Shown here: piece after piece, positions 1 to 7,883 of the stretch
Layout of the letters: each line of letters opens with the position of its first letter
Numbering within the stretch: the first letter of the stretch is position 1
Source of the DNA: Tomocerus qinae
Taxonomy: Eukaryota > Arthropoda > Collembola > Entomobryomorpha > Tomoceridae
DNA: 64,000 bases
Assembly (NCBI GenBank): GCA_020055645.1
Contig: CM034546.1
Span: forward strand, 134,685,875 to 134,749,874
Direction of reading: 5' to 3'
Position numbers and translations under genes: made by a program
The notes under the pieces: generated by a model
The model's input: the letters and a program-made list of their open reading frames with translations, nothing else
The model's database searches: none
What the model was told of the DNA's origin: nothing

Positions 1-88
1 CCTTTATATAACTGTTTCTATTATAAAGTTTATCATTAGAAAAGTTTGTGGTTCCAGAAAAAATGTCAGAAAACAAAAGAAAAATTAA
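1..88 (+). CDS. UDP-glycosyltransferase, last exon (3' end of a gene that starts left of the window)
   Basis: Reading from base 2, 28 codons end at a TAA (86-88). They give a hydrophobic stretch followed by a basic tail ending RKQKKN, almost the same as the C-terminus of the complete UGT gene at 12810-14785 (its final codons lie at 14700-14785). In that family this part is the single membrane-spanning helix plus the short cytosolic tail that anchors the enzyme in the endoplasmic reticulum. The similarity continues only about 25 bases past the stop. So this is a second UGT, upstream and on the same strand, and the retrotransposon at 802-11972 sits between two members of a UGT tandem cluster. 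The exon start lies outside the window. Confidence 0.75.
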   Translation, partial: LYITVSIIKFIIRKVCGSRKNVRKQKKN

Positions 89-797
89 GGGAAATAAACC
101 AATGATGATAGGAATCGACAATTAATCTTCAAAGTCACATTGCTTGCTAATAACTCCCTTTTTTCGGTTAGACTGTCGCAAAAGGTGCACAAAAGTTCCT
201 CTAAAACTTTATTGCAACTGTTGCAACGCTAAGAAAAAAGCTTCAGGTTTTTTGCAAAATGGTAATTTTGCAGCCACCCTTTTTTAGCCATTGCTACCTC
301 TTTTTTGACCTAAGCTAATAAATATAAAAATAATAAATGTAATAATGTAATAAATAATAAATGACCTGTTTATTAAGTGGTGTGAAACACCGCTATATAG
401 CGAAAACTTTAGATGTAAGCTTTAAAAAACCCGACCCACAACTCTGTAAAGGCGGATATAGACATAATCCTATTAATATTATAACTACAGTCTGAGATAA
501 AGAAATTTAACCTACATATTATATACTTGTATCTATCTATATACCTACGTATGTATGTCTGATAGGTAGAGCCCAGAAATGCGCAAGCGCTTATTGCACA
601 AAACAAAAGAACTACACTCTGGGAAATATTTGAATTTTCCGAAATTAAACCAAATTTTTAGAAATTCATTAAGAATTCAATAGAACTCCACACAAACTTC
701 TGAACTTGCCTGGGTTCTGCCATCAAATGCATAATATTATACAGCTATGGCAATGATGGTGCAAATATGCCATTCGGTAAGCACATGTTCCACTCAT
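89..797. other. Intergenic DNA between UGT 3' end and retrotransposon
   Basis: AT-rich sequence with no coding pattern that I trust. The last four bases before the retrotransposon (ATAT, 798-801) are its target-site duplication. Confidence 0.6.
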
Positions 798-801
798 ATA
801 T

Positions 802-1225
802 TATGAGGGTGTGGACGCAAGTGCTCACGAAATATGCAGTCCGCATATACGTAGAGCGGTCCTAGTTCGCCTTTATTCTATTTATGCCAGAAATGATGAA
901 ATAATATGTGTGATTCAAGTTACCCGTGATACCGAAAAGTCCAATAATGCCCGATGATCCACAGGAAAGTTCAGGAACACAATGTATTATTTATTGCACA
1001 CAAAGAATAATCAATTAGAATGAGAAATGAACTTTAGAAAATAATGAAATAAATGTATTGAACACAAAACTGGCGTAGTCTCCCCGTCCCAGGTTCTCCA
1101 GCAACTGGTGTGTCAAACGGAGCTCCTCGCGTAGTCTTTCCGCTGCACTATGCAAATTGGTGGGTTGCTGAGGTGGATAGTTGGGTGGTGACGTCATGAG
1201 GAGTGGGCTGGTAGCCATCCTCATA
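802..1225 (-). repeat. 3' LTR (424 bp)
   Basis: Direct repeat of 10415-11972 once the 1132-bp nested element and its TA duplication are removed; lengths then agree exactly (424 bp each). Ends are TATGAGG and CCTCATA. On the element strand the ORF3 reading frame closes on a TGA formed by the first bases of this LTR. Confidence 0.9.
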
Positions 1226-1871
1226 TCCTCCCCCACTTCGATCCCCCCCTCACTGTGCGGGTGTCGGATCGAAACCGCTGGTCATACGCAGGAAAATGGT
1301 GTCGTCCGAGATCCTTTGTTGTCTCCGTGTAAGTCCTCCTATGGTAATACTCTTCCCTTGGTCTCGTACGATACTCTGGCATCCTTGACGGCTGACTTTC
1401 TTTCTGTAGTCCCATCCTATTTCCTCGTATATTGCTATCCGGTCTGGTTCCTCTAGATGTCGAAGGACCATTCTGTCCATGGTTCTGCTGTAACTTCTTC
1501 CTAAGTCTCTTGATCTCCTGGTTTTTCCTGTAGAGTTTCTCTTTCAAGAGTTGCTTCTGATAGGCTTCTGGATGTTCTTCCTTCAGATGAGCTAATTTGG
1601 CCTTCCGGTTCCTCTTATTCGGGCAATTCTTCCCTAGATGGCCTTTGAGTTGACACCTACTACATTTTACTGTTGAGAGATCTCCGTGTCCATTTAGTAC
1701 TTGATCAGTTTCCGGTTGATCTGGTCTCCTTGGTGGGTTTAAGTCGTTGTGACTGTTGACATTTGGGGGTACTGTTCGTGGCTGATCAGAAGTATTTTCT
1801 CCAACTTTCTCTCTTGGTGGGGTTGCGAATTCATTGTCCGGTGCGTCGACGCGTAAGACGTCGTCTTCCCA
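1221..1871 (-). CDS. ORF3 C-terminal part: CCHC zinc knuckle plus basic coiled region, downstream of an in-frame TAA
   Basis: The frame is exactly that of the exonuclease ORF upstream and follows its TAA (1872-1874) without further stops until a TGA at the LTR edge. About 216 codons. It starts with a Pro/Asp/Asn-rich linker, then a zinc knuckle reading C-S-R-C-x4-H-x4-C (about 1630-1675), then a Lys/Arg/Leu/Gln-rich helical stretch (about 1480-1560) and an Arg/Tyr-rich tail. Zinc knuckles of this spacing bind nucleic acid in retroelement Gag proteins. There is no good start codon of its own, so I infer that it is, or recently was, the C-terminal part of the exonuclease protein, reached by stop readthrough or cut off by a nonsense change. 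Coherent amino-acid composition supports real coding history. Confidence 0.6.
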   Translation of the reverse strand, partial: WEDDVLRVDAPDNEFATPPREKVGENTSDQPRTVPPNVNSHNDLNPPRRPDQPETDQVLNGHGDLSTVKCSRCQLKGHLGKNCPNKRNRKAKLAHLKEEHPEAYQKQLLKEKLYRKNQEIKRLRKKLQQNHGQNGPSTSRGTRPDSNIRGNRMGLQKESQPSRMPEYRTRPREEYYHRRTYTETTKDLGRHHFPAYDQRFRSDTRTVRGGSKWGRI

Positions 1872-2918
1872 TTATTCTTCCTGGGGATCCGCTGCAAAGA
1901 ATTTTGGAGCATTCGTCATGATGATGGCTTCGTCGTCGCTGACTATCTCGTAGTACTCGATATCACTATCCTCGTCGTCTGATAATGGGGGTCCAAGTGT
2001 AGTATGTCCCGCCGGCTGATTCTCGATAACTGTGTCTTCAGTAAAGATGTCTACTATATGTTGGCGGTATGGAAGAATTAAAACATCCGTGAATGGATCT
2101 AGAATTTTTGCCACTTCCTCGAAGGATTTAGGATTCTTCTGTACCAATGTCCGCAAAGTGTATGACGAAATAAGATTGAGCTCGCTCTCATCTAAAGATT
2201 TTGCCATGTCTCGCCTCCATTCGTATAGGTCTACTAGTAGTTCCTTCTGCTTCGATGAAAACTTCTCGAACTCAGGATCTGCTTTCGGATTGGGGGCTTT
2301 TCTATGACTGTAGATCACGTTAGCAGTCTTGTTGGACTTCTTTATGATGTCCCGTCCTTCAACTGTGTCATCAATATGATGGTAACATTTTGCCCAAACT
2401 TCCATAAGTTTAGCACTGTCTGTTGCCGCATACTTCCTCTGTCTATCATGAAGTGGTCGCTTCCTCCAGTCAGAGTAGGTGCAGAGATGATCCGAAGTAA
2501 ACGTAGGTTCCTTTAGAATCGTTCGGACCATAGTGTCAAAAGCGACGTTTTCGCTTCCGCCGACGATCTTGAAGTACAAGTGTTGGGTGTCAATGAGTCC
2601 AACGGTGAAAATTTGGTAGTCTCTTTGAAGATGTCGAATGTCATTGGATGCGCCATGAGCTATTTTGATGACATCCGGGCTTTCAAAAATTGGTTTGAGA
2701 CGTTTCACGATAAACTTGGTCATTCCGGGTGCAAAGGGGTCAATGAGGTAAGTCTTCCCCATGGTTGAGATTTGGATTAATGCCGTCATTCCGTGAAACG
2801 AATGAGTGTCGTGGTTCTCCAGGTCAAAGGCAAAAACTGTCACATTTTTCAATCTGCGGTATAAGTCTTCTGCTCTATTGTTGTCGTTGACGAACAGTGT
2901 ATGGCCAACCGATTCTGG
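1872..2918 (-). CDS. Retrotransposon ORF3: EXOSC10/Rrp6-like DEDDy 3'-5' exonuclease with HRDC-like region
   Basis: Numbering from the TTG at 2852 (326 codons), the three exonuclease motifs are complete: D10 and E12 in FDLE, D71 in HGASNDI, and Y141/D145 in YAATD, the DEDDy signature of the RNase D family. The surrounding sequence (SFHGMTALIQIST, SDWRKRPL) matches the EXOSC10/Rrp6 subgroup, which trims RNA 3' ends as part of the nuclear exosome. Residues about 195-260 (RKQ/WRRD pattern, then a Ser/Tyr helix) look like an HRDC domain, the usual partner in that family. An acidic tail follows (DDEDSD). The frame is open to 2918 but lacks an ATG; it probably continues from the adjacent 5' ORF through a frame change near 2918-2930. 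Location between pol and the 3' LTR is where env or other accessory genes sit. Function in the element is unknown; RNA processing or defence evasion would be guesses. Confidence 0.85.
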   Translation of the reverse strand, partial: PESVGHTLFVNDNNRAEDLYRRLKNVTVFAFDLENHDTHSFHGMTALIQISTMGKTYLIDPFAPGMTKFIVKRLKPIFESPDVIKIAHGASNDIRHLQRDYQIFTVGLIDTQHLYFKIVGGSENVAFDTMVRTILKEPTFTSDHLCTYSDWRKRPLHDRQRKYAATDSAKLMEVWAKCYHHIDDTVEGRDIIKKSNKTANVIYSHRKAPNPKADPEFEKFSSKQKELLVDLYEWRRDMAKSLDESELNLISSYTLRTLVQKNPKSFEEVAKILDPFTDVLILPYRQHIVDIFTEDTVIENQPAGHTTLGPPLSDDEDSDIEYYEIVSDDEAIIMTNAPKFFAADPQEE

Positions 2919-3259
2919 TTAGGTCTAAGCATAGTTTTTGTCGGTCTCCAATTTCTGATGATGTCGGCATTCGGATTTCTTGAAACCGGAAATTCGTCTT
3001 GACGGTTCAGGTAACGTCTTTCGTTAAGATACTCTGGATTCTCTTCTTGAGATCTCTTGAGACAAACTCCCAATTGATGTGAAGCTTTCCTGACCTTCAC
3101 ATGATATTTGTCCTCCGGATCGTACGGAAGCTTAAATGCATGATCCCCGAACAAATCTTGCTTGGCGGCTACGCTTCCAGTTGACTTTCGGGTGAACACA
3201 CCCTTAGTATTGCGCTCCCGCAGGTTGTTACGATGCCCGTCTTTCACGTATCTTGACAT
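2849..3259 (-). CDS. ORF3 N-terminal part (basic, unknown)
   Basis: ATG at 3259 opens 136 codons ending at 2849 (the frame is also open upstream to about 3301). The product is basic, Arg/Asn/Lys-rich, with no domain I recognise. Its last residues run out of frame just where the exonuclease frame opens, and the positions near WRPTK (about 2935-2950) resemble the segment that precedes the exonuclease domain in EXOSC10-type proteins. I infer that 3259-1221 was one gene (N-terminal basic region, exonuclease, HRDC-like, zinc knuckle) now split by one frame change and one stop. Confidence 0.55.
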   Translation of the reverse strand: MSRYVKDGHRNNLRERNTKGVFTRKSTGSVAAKQDLFGDHAFKLPYDPEDKYHVKVRKASHQLGVCLKRSQEENPEYLNERRYLNRQDEFPVSRNPNADIIRNWRPTKTMLRPNQNRLAIHCSSTTTIEQKTYTAD

Positions 3260-3260
3260 C

Positions 3261-3280
3261 CTGTGGATATTAAGAAAGTA
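3261..3280 (-). promoter_or_regulatory. Probable 3' splice site for a spliced ORF3 mRNA
   Basis: On the minus strand a pyrimidine-containing stretch ends in CCACAG immediately before G-ATG of ORF3 (AG at 3262-3261, ATG at 3259). Accessory genes of Gypsy-type elements (for example env) are often expressed from a spliced transcript, so this acceptor could deliver the ORF3 start. Inference from consensus only. Confidence 0.4.
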
Positions 3281-3390
3281 TTGAGTATATTGAATTATCA
3301 CTTAAGTCCGGAAACGCACTTAGTATGGTGACTGTATTATAACGTGTATATCTGCAAAACCGCATAGTATTGACACGTACACGGGTTTTA

Positions 3391-3919
3391 ACACCGTGGG
3401 TTGACGGTTAAAAGATGGTAACCCCAGTGAGTTGACTGCTATAAGTAGTAACCTCAATGGGTTGACGCTTAATACATGGTAACCTCAGTGGGTTGACTGG
3501 TTTTGAGTAGTAACCTCCGTGGGTTGACTGCTTAATAAGTGGTAACCTCAGTGAGTTGACTGCTATTAGAGTGGTAACCCCAGTGGGTTGACTGTTATTA
3601 GAGTAGTAACCCCAGTGGGTTGACTGTTATTAGAGTGAGAGTGGTAACCCCAGTGGGTTGACTGCTATTATAGTGGTAACCCCAGTGGGTTGACTGTTAT
3701 TAGAGTAGTAACCCCAGTGGGTTGACTGCTATTATAGTGGTAACCCCAGTGGGTTGACTGTTATTAGAGTAAAAACCCCAGTGGGTTGACTGCTATTATA
3801 GTGGTAACCCCAGTGGGTTGACTGCTATTATAGTGGTAACCCCAGTGGGTTGACTGGTATTAGAGTAGTAACCTCAGTGAGTTGACTGTTATTAGAGTAG
3901 TAACCCCAGTGGGTTGACG
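3391..3919. repeat. Minisatellite, about 17 units of 31-33 bp, between pol and ORF3
   Basis: Tandem units with core CCCCAGTGGGTTGACTG followed by an AT-rich part (TATTAGAGTAGT or similar). Left-hand units are more diverged than the central ones, which are nearly identical. One unit carries an extra GAGAGT. It lies inside the retrotransposon, in the gap between the end of pol and ORF3. Confidence 0.95.
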
Positions 3920-4244
3920 TTGCAGTGCTGCCCTTATCTAATGGAGATTGTTGTGGTGACCAGTTGGCTAACACGCCGATGTATGTCTATCTGTGTTTAT
4001 TTAAATAATTAGCTGGTATATGCATGTTTTTGTTTATGTGTCCTGTTATGATGCCGATTGAGATTGAAAGTACGGATGAAGGATATCCGTACCACCGTAT
4101 GAATGTGATACACACAATAATAGACTAACTTAACCTATAATAAACTTCTATATACAGTAGAAAAGAAGATGGTTAGTGATAGTATTTTGAGTACTGTCCA
4201 GGGACGTACTGATGTCTTTTCGGGCGCAGAGTATTAGAGTCGCC
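3920..4244. other. Retrotransposon pol-to-minisatellite spacer
   Basis: Non-coding on inspection in both strands; contains no recognisable domain. Confidence 0.5.
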
Positions 4245-7016
4245 CTAGGAAACTTCTGGCTTCTTTCTTGATTTTGAGGTAATTTTTGAAACAGAAACAT
4301 TTTTTTGTGGTTTTGGCATTTTTAAGTAAAGTTTTGGAGAATTTTTCGAACGTTTGAAATACGGTTTTATATCCGAGACGTTTCTCTTCCCTAACGAAGA
4401 TTTTGTCTTCTCGTCAAAGATTTCATAAGTGACAGGTGTGATCTGTGACTTAATGATGAACGGACCCTTCCACGCTGGGGCTAACTTCGCGGAGAAGTTC
4501 AGCGCCGCATCTGAAAGTACGTGGTTCCTTATTAACACTTGCTGTTCCACAGCATAGGAAACTTGACGATAATGGCGATCATAGTCATCCTTATACGCAA
4601 CTTGGGCTTCAACAATGTTGTCTCTAACCCAATTGATGATCTGCAACAATTTAGCTGGGACTTCTTCCAACTTCTTCCTCGCAGCATCAAAATCAATTTC
4701 TCTTGAATCCATGAGTGTCCTATCGAATGGTAAAGCAATCTCTCTTCCGAGGTTAAGCAGAGCAGGGCTGACTTGAGTTGTGTCATGCACAGCAGAACGT
4801 AACCCGAGTCCGAAGAACTGCAGATGCTCATCCCACGAAGACTGTTGACTGTCGATGAAACACTTAATCATAGTCTTCAATGTACTATTCACTCTTTCGA
4901 CCTGGTTAGGTTGCGGGTGATACACACTCGTAAACCTGTGATCCACACTCCAGTCTTTACATAACTTCTTCAACTTCTTGGACATAAATTGATCTCCATT
5001 ATCTGAAACAAGTATTTTTGGGGCTCCAAAATGACAAAAGATCCATTCCAGCCAATACTTCAACTGCGATGAAGTCGCTGCTCTCATTGGGATCAACTCA
5101 ACCCATTTTGACAATTGGTCTTGAACTACCAGTAAATATTTATTCGCTCGTCCTCCCGAACTGGTGGGGAACGGTCTTTGAAAATCCACATATAGTGTAT
5201 GAAAAACGGTCGGTGCGACGTCCGAAATTCCCATCAAACCTGCTTTCAGTTGATGCGATGCTTTAACTTTTTGGCAAGTGTCGCAAGACTTCACATATTC
5301 TCTCACGTCTTTCTCCAAATGGGGCCAGTACGCTTGTGATCTCACACGACGTAAAGTCTTCCTTATGCCCATATGACACGCTTCAGGTACATCATGAAAC
5401 TGAAACAACACGTGTGTCCTCAAACTCTTCGGAATAAATGGAAGTAAGTATTTCTGTGACTTCTCCTGTTCAGTGTTGGCTTCTCCAGTACCAACTTTTT
5501 CGCTATTCTTGCTTTTAGTGTGACCGCGTGCACTCGGTTCCCGCACACTATTATCCAACTTGGGAGTAACGGTTTTGCCATTAACCCTACTGTCATCTGT
5601 AGAATTTACTACTTTCTTCGATGCAGCTTCCTTAAGCAATTTCTTCGAACATCCTGGCTTCTCATCCATGCTAAGTTTACTGCCTTCTTCTGCTGATTGC
5701 GCAACTTCAGCAGATGCAGTCTTCAACTCAACTCGTTCCTCTTCTGCATTCGCTCTCTGGTGATCCTCACCATGAGCTGAACGATTCACGCTTCTCCAAT
5801 TCAAGTCCATGAATCTATAGAGTAGATTGTCCTTGAAGCAGTACTGGGAGTTCTTCGTGGCCATCGAATTACCCATTACTGACTTCAGAATCTTGTTGCA
5901 TTCTTCATCCGTCTTCTGTTCTTTTCTGATCGTTGCAAGATCTGGACCTTTAAATAGTAATCCAAAACATGGAACGAACATGACATCCGGATCCTCATCG
6001 ACAAAATTAGACTCATTTCCCGTAGGTTCCACTGGAGCTCGCGACAACGCGTCCGCTATCACATTCTCCTTGCCTGAGATATGGCGAATCTTGTCTAAAT
6101 AAGGTTGTAACCATCTTCCTAGTTTGGTGTTTGAGTCCTTGTTTCCGTTTAAATATTGAACAGCTTTATTATCCGTTAAAATGAAGAAGTCTTCACCCCA
6201 GATGTAGTCATAAAACTTTTCTACTGCCCACAAGATTGCTAAGAGTTCCTTTTCACAAGCATGAAGACTTAGCTCAGATTGTCGTAATAATTTGCTGGCA
6301 AACTGAATGATTCTTTCTTTCCCGTCGATGTTCTGCGTAAGAATAGCTCCTAGTCCAATACTAGATGCGTCGCATTTTATAATGATTGGATATTCGTAAT
6401 CGATCCCGTTGAGCATTGTGTTTTCGCACATATACGATTTTAAGGTTTCAAAGGATTTCTGCTGTCTACTGCCCCAATACCAAGTCGTCTTCTTCCTTAA
6501 CAAGGAGTTTAAGGGTTCTGCAAGTGTGGCGAAGTGTGGGATGAACGCTTGACAGTAGCCAATTTTTCGTAAGAATCTTCGAACTTCTTGTATATTCTTT
6601 GGAGCTGGATATTCCTTTACTGCTCTGATCTTCTCCGGATCCATACTAATACCTTGAGCGCTGATTACGTGACCCAAAAATGTAATAGAAGTCTTTGCAA
6701 ACTCGCATTTTTCTCTGTTTATAGACAAATTTGCTTGCTTCAATCTATCGAGGATAATCTGCACGTGTTTGTAGTGTTCTTCTAAAGTTTGTGAAAATAT
6801 AATAATGTCGTCGACAAAAACGAAAGCGAAGTTCCCGATGAGTCCATCCAAAACTTTGTTCATGAGTTCCACAAACGTTTTTGGTGCATTCTTAAATCCA
6901 AATGGCATTACTAAAAATTCGTATAGAACGCCATCTACTGTGAAAGCTGTCTTCCCGATACTATCTTTATGCATTGGAATCTGCCAAAATCCTGATCGTT
7001 GATCGATACGACCCAA
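4245..7016 (-). CDS. pol: pol, second segment: reverse transcriptase (from the catalytic palm), RNase H, integrase
   Basis: 923 codons. RT palm box FVDD at residues 67-70 (the YxDD equivalent), RNase H with D in KCDASS, E in CEKELLA and D in LTDNKAV (about 205-290), then HHCC zinc-binding and DDE integrase: D in YVDF, D in SDNG, E in QVERVN (about 540-750), and a GPF/Y module (WKGPFII) near the C-terminus. Between RNase H and integrase lies an unusual insert of about 110 residues rich in Glu, Ser, Lys and Ala (about plus-strand 5460-5790). The upstream part of RT is in another frame (6967-7866); a one-base length difference around 7010-7016 separates them, so as read the polyprotein is broken. 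The element's position and intact catalytic residues elsewhere suggest the break is recent or a sequencing indel. Confidence 0.93.
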   Translation of the reverse strand: MGRIDQRSGFWQIPMHKDSIGKTAFTVDGVLYEFLVMPFGFKNAPKTFVELMNKVLDGLIGNFAFVFVDDIIIFSQTLEEHYKHVQIILDRLKQANLSINREKCEFAKTSITFLGHVISAQGISMDPEKIRAVKEYPAPKNIQEVRRFLRKIGYCQAFIPHFATLAEPLNSLLRKKTTWYWGSRQQKSFETLKSYMCENTMLNGIDYEYPIIIKCDASSIGLGAILTQNIDGKERIIQFASKLLRQSELSLHACEKELLAILWAVEKFYDYIWGEDFFILTDNKAVQYLNGNKDSNTKLGRWLQPYLDKIRHISGKENVIADALSRAPVEPTGNESNFVDEDPDVMFVPCFGLLFKGPDLATIRKEQKTDEECNKILKSVMGNSMATKNSQYCFKDNLLYRFMDLNWRSVNRSAHGEDHQRANAEEERVELKTASAEVAQSAEEGSKLSMDEKPGCSKKLLKEAASKKVVNSTDDSRVNGKTVTPKLDNSVREPSARGHTKSKNSEKVGTGEANTEQEKSQKYLLPFIPKSLRTHVLFQFHDVPEACHMGIRKTLRRVRSQAYWPHLEKDVREYVKSCDTCQKVKASHQLKAGLMGISDVAPTVFHTLYVDFQRPFPTSSGGRANKYLLVVQDQLSKWVELIPMRAATSSQLKYWLEWIFCHFGAPKILVSDNGDQFMSKKLKKLCKDWSVDHRFTSVYHPQPNQVERVNSTLKTMIKCFIDSQQSSWDEHLQFFGLGLRSAVHDTTQVSPALLNLGREIALPFDRTLMDSREIDFDAARKKLEEVPAKLLQIINWVRDNIVEAQVAYKDDYDRHYRQVSYAVEQQVLIRNHVLSDAALNFSAKLAPAWKGPFIIKSQITPVTYEIFDEKTKSSLGKRNVSDIKPYFKRSKNSPKLYLKMPKPQKNVSVSKITSKSRKKPEVS

Positions 7017-7866
7017 AGTAAGCTGCTTTCGGTAAGCTCTTTAAGATATGTTGTCCGTTGTGCATCGGAGTTCTGTTTGTTCTTGTTACTTTATTTACTT
7101 TCTTGAAGCTGACACACATTCGTAAGTCTCGGTTGTGTTTGGGAGCCATGACAACGTTAGAGTTGTAAGGAGAAGTTGACTGACGAATCAATCCTTTCCT
7201 GACAAGGTCTTCGGTTTGTCGTCGAATTTCTTCGGCTATTTTTCTACCCGGTCTTCTGTACGGTGTATACACAGGTGTATCAGGTGCATCAATGTAATGT
7301 TCGATAAGAGTTGTTTTTCCGAGCACATTTTTCCCAGTTACTGTAGGATATTGGTCTAATAGATCCTTAAACATTTTCTGGATATCTTGTTCCGTTACTG
7401 ATCTTACTTCATTAAAATTAAGTGCAAATAGGTATTTCCTCGGTGTTCGATTGATGATTGAATAATTTCGGTGTTTCGGATCGTCCTTTAACCAAAACGT
7501 ATTTCCCTCGTAGTCTAAAACCATACGTGAAGATATAATAAGATCTTTCCCAATCAACACGGGAACATCCAATTTTTCCATAACGTAAAATCGATGAGTA
7601 ATCCTTTTATGGCCTAATTGAATTTCTAAAATTAACTTGCCGATTGGAGTAACTTTCTGTCCATCAGCCATAGTTTGTGGTCTGACGGGACACGTTTCAA
7701 TTCTTCTAGCAATTTTCTGTGCAAAAGATTTCCGAATAAATGAAAAATCCGAACCCGGATCGATATATGAAGGAGTTACTGTAGCTGTGTCGTTGAAAAA
7801 TACTGAAACTGCTGATAAACGTTGGTTTAGTTCTTCTTCTTTTATGGGAAGACAGGCATCAGGAAA
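6967..7866 (-). CDS. pol: pol, first segment: protease and N-terminal reverse transcriptase
   Basis: Open from 7866 after a TAA (7867-7869) to a stop at 6967. The retropepsin active-site loop reads IDPGSDFSFI (about 7755-7785), with Pro where Thr or Ser normally follows the catalytic Asp; the flap and second strand (PVLIGKD) follow. Then come the RT entry motifs (YRRPGRK, LIRQSTSPYNS, CVSFKKVN) up to the frame break near 7010. No ATG precedes the protease motif in this frame; the first is at 7671, downstream of it. Gag ends at 7884 and this frame opens only at 7866, so no gag-pol overlap for a simple frameshift is visible. Confidence 0.88.
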   Translation of the reverse strand, partial: FPDACLPIKEEELNQRLSAVSVFFNDTATVTPSYIDPGSDFSFIRKSFAQKIARRIETCPVRPQTMADGQKVTPIGKLILEIQLGHKRITHRFYVMEKLDVPVLIGKDLIISSRMVLDYEGNTFWLKDDPKHRNYSIINRTPRKYLFALNFNEVRSVTEQDIQKMFKDLLDQYPTVTGKNVLGKTTLIEHYIDAPDTPVYTPYRRPGRKIAEEIRRQTEDLVRKGLIRQSTSPYNSNVVMAPKHNRDLRMCVSFKKVNKVTRTNRTPMHNGQHILKSLPKAAYFGSYRSTIRILADSNA

Positions 7867-7883
7867 TTATTCTGCCTCCCCCG

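Noticed and set aside
1250..1480. Alternative minus-strand frame overlapping the zinc-knuckle region
   Set aside because: The other frame is continuous with the exonuclease and carries the CCHC motif; this one has none.
2032..2768. Plus-strand open frames opposite the exonuclease
   Set aside because: They are antisense shadows of a frame with complete catalytic motifs and have no family pattern.
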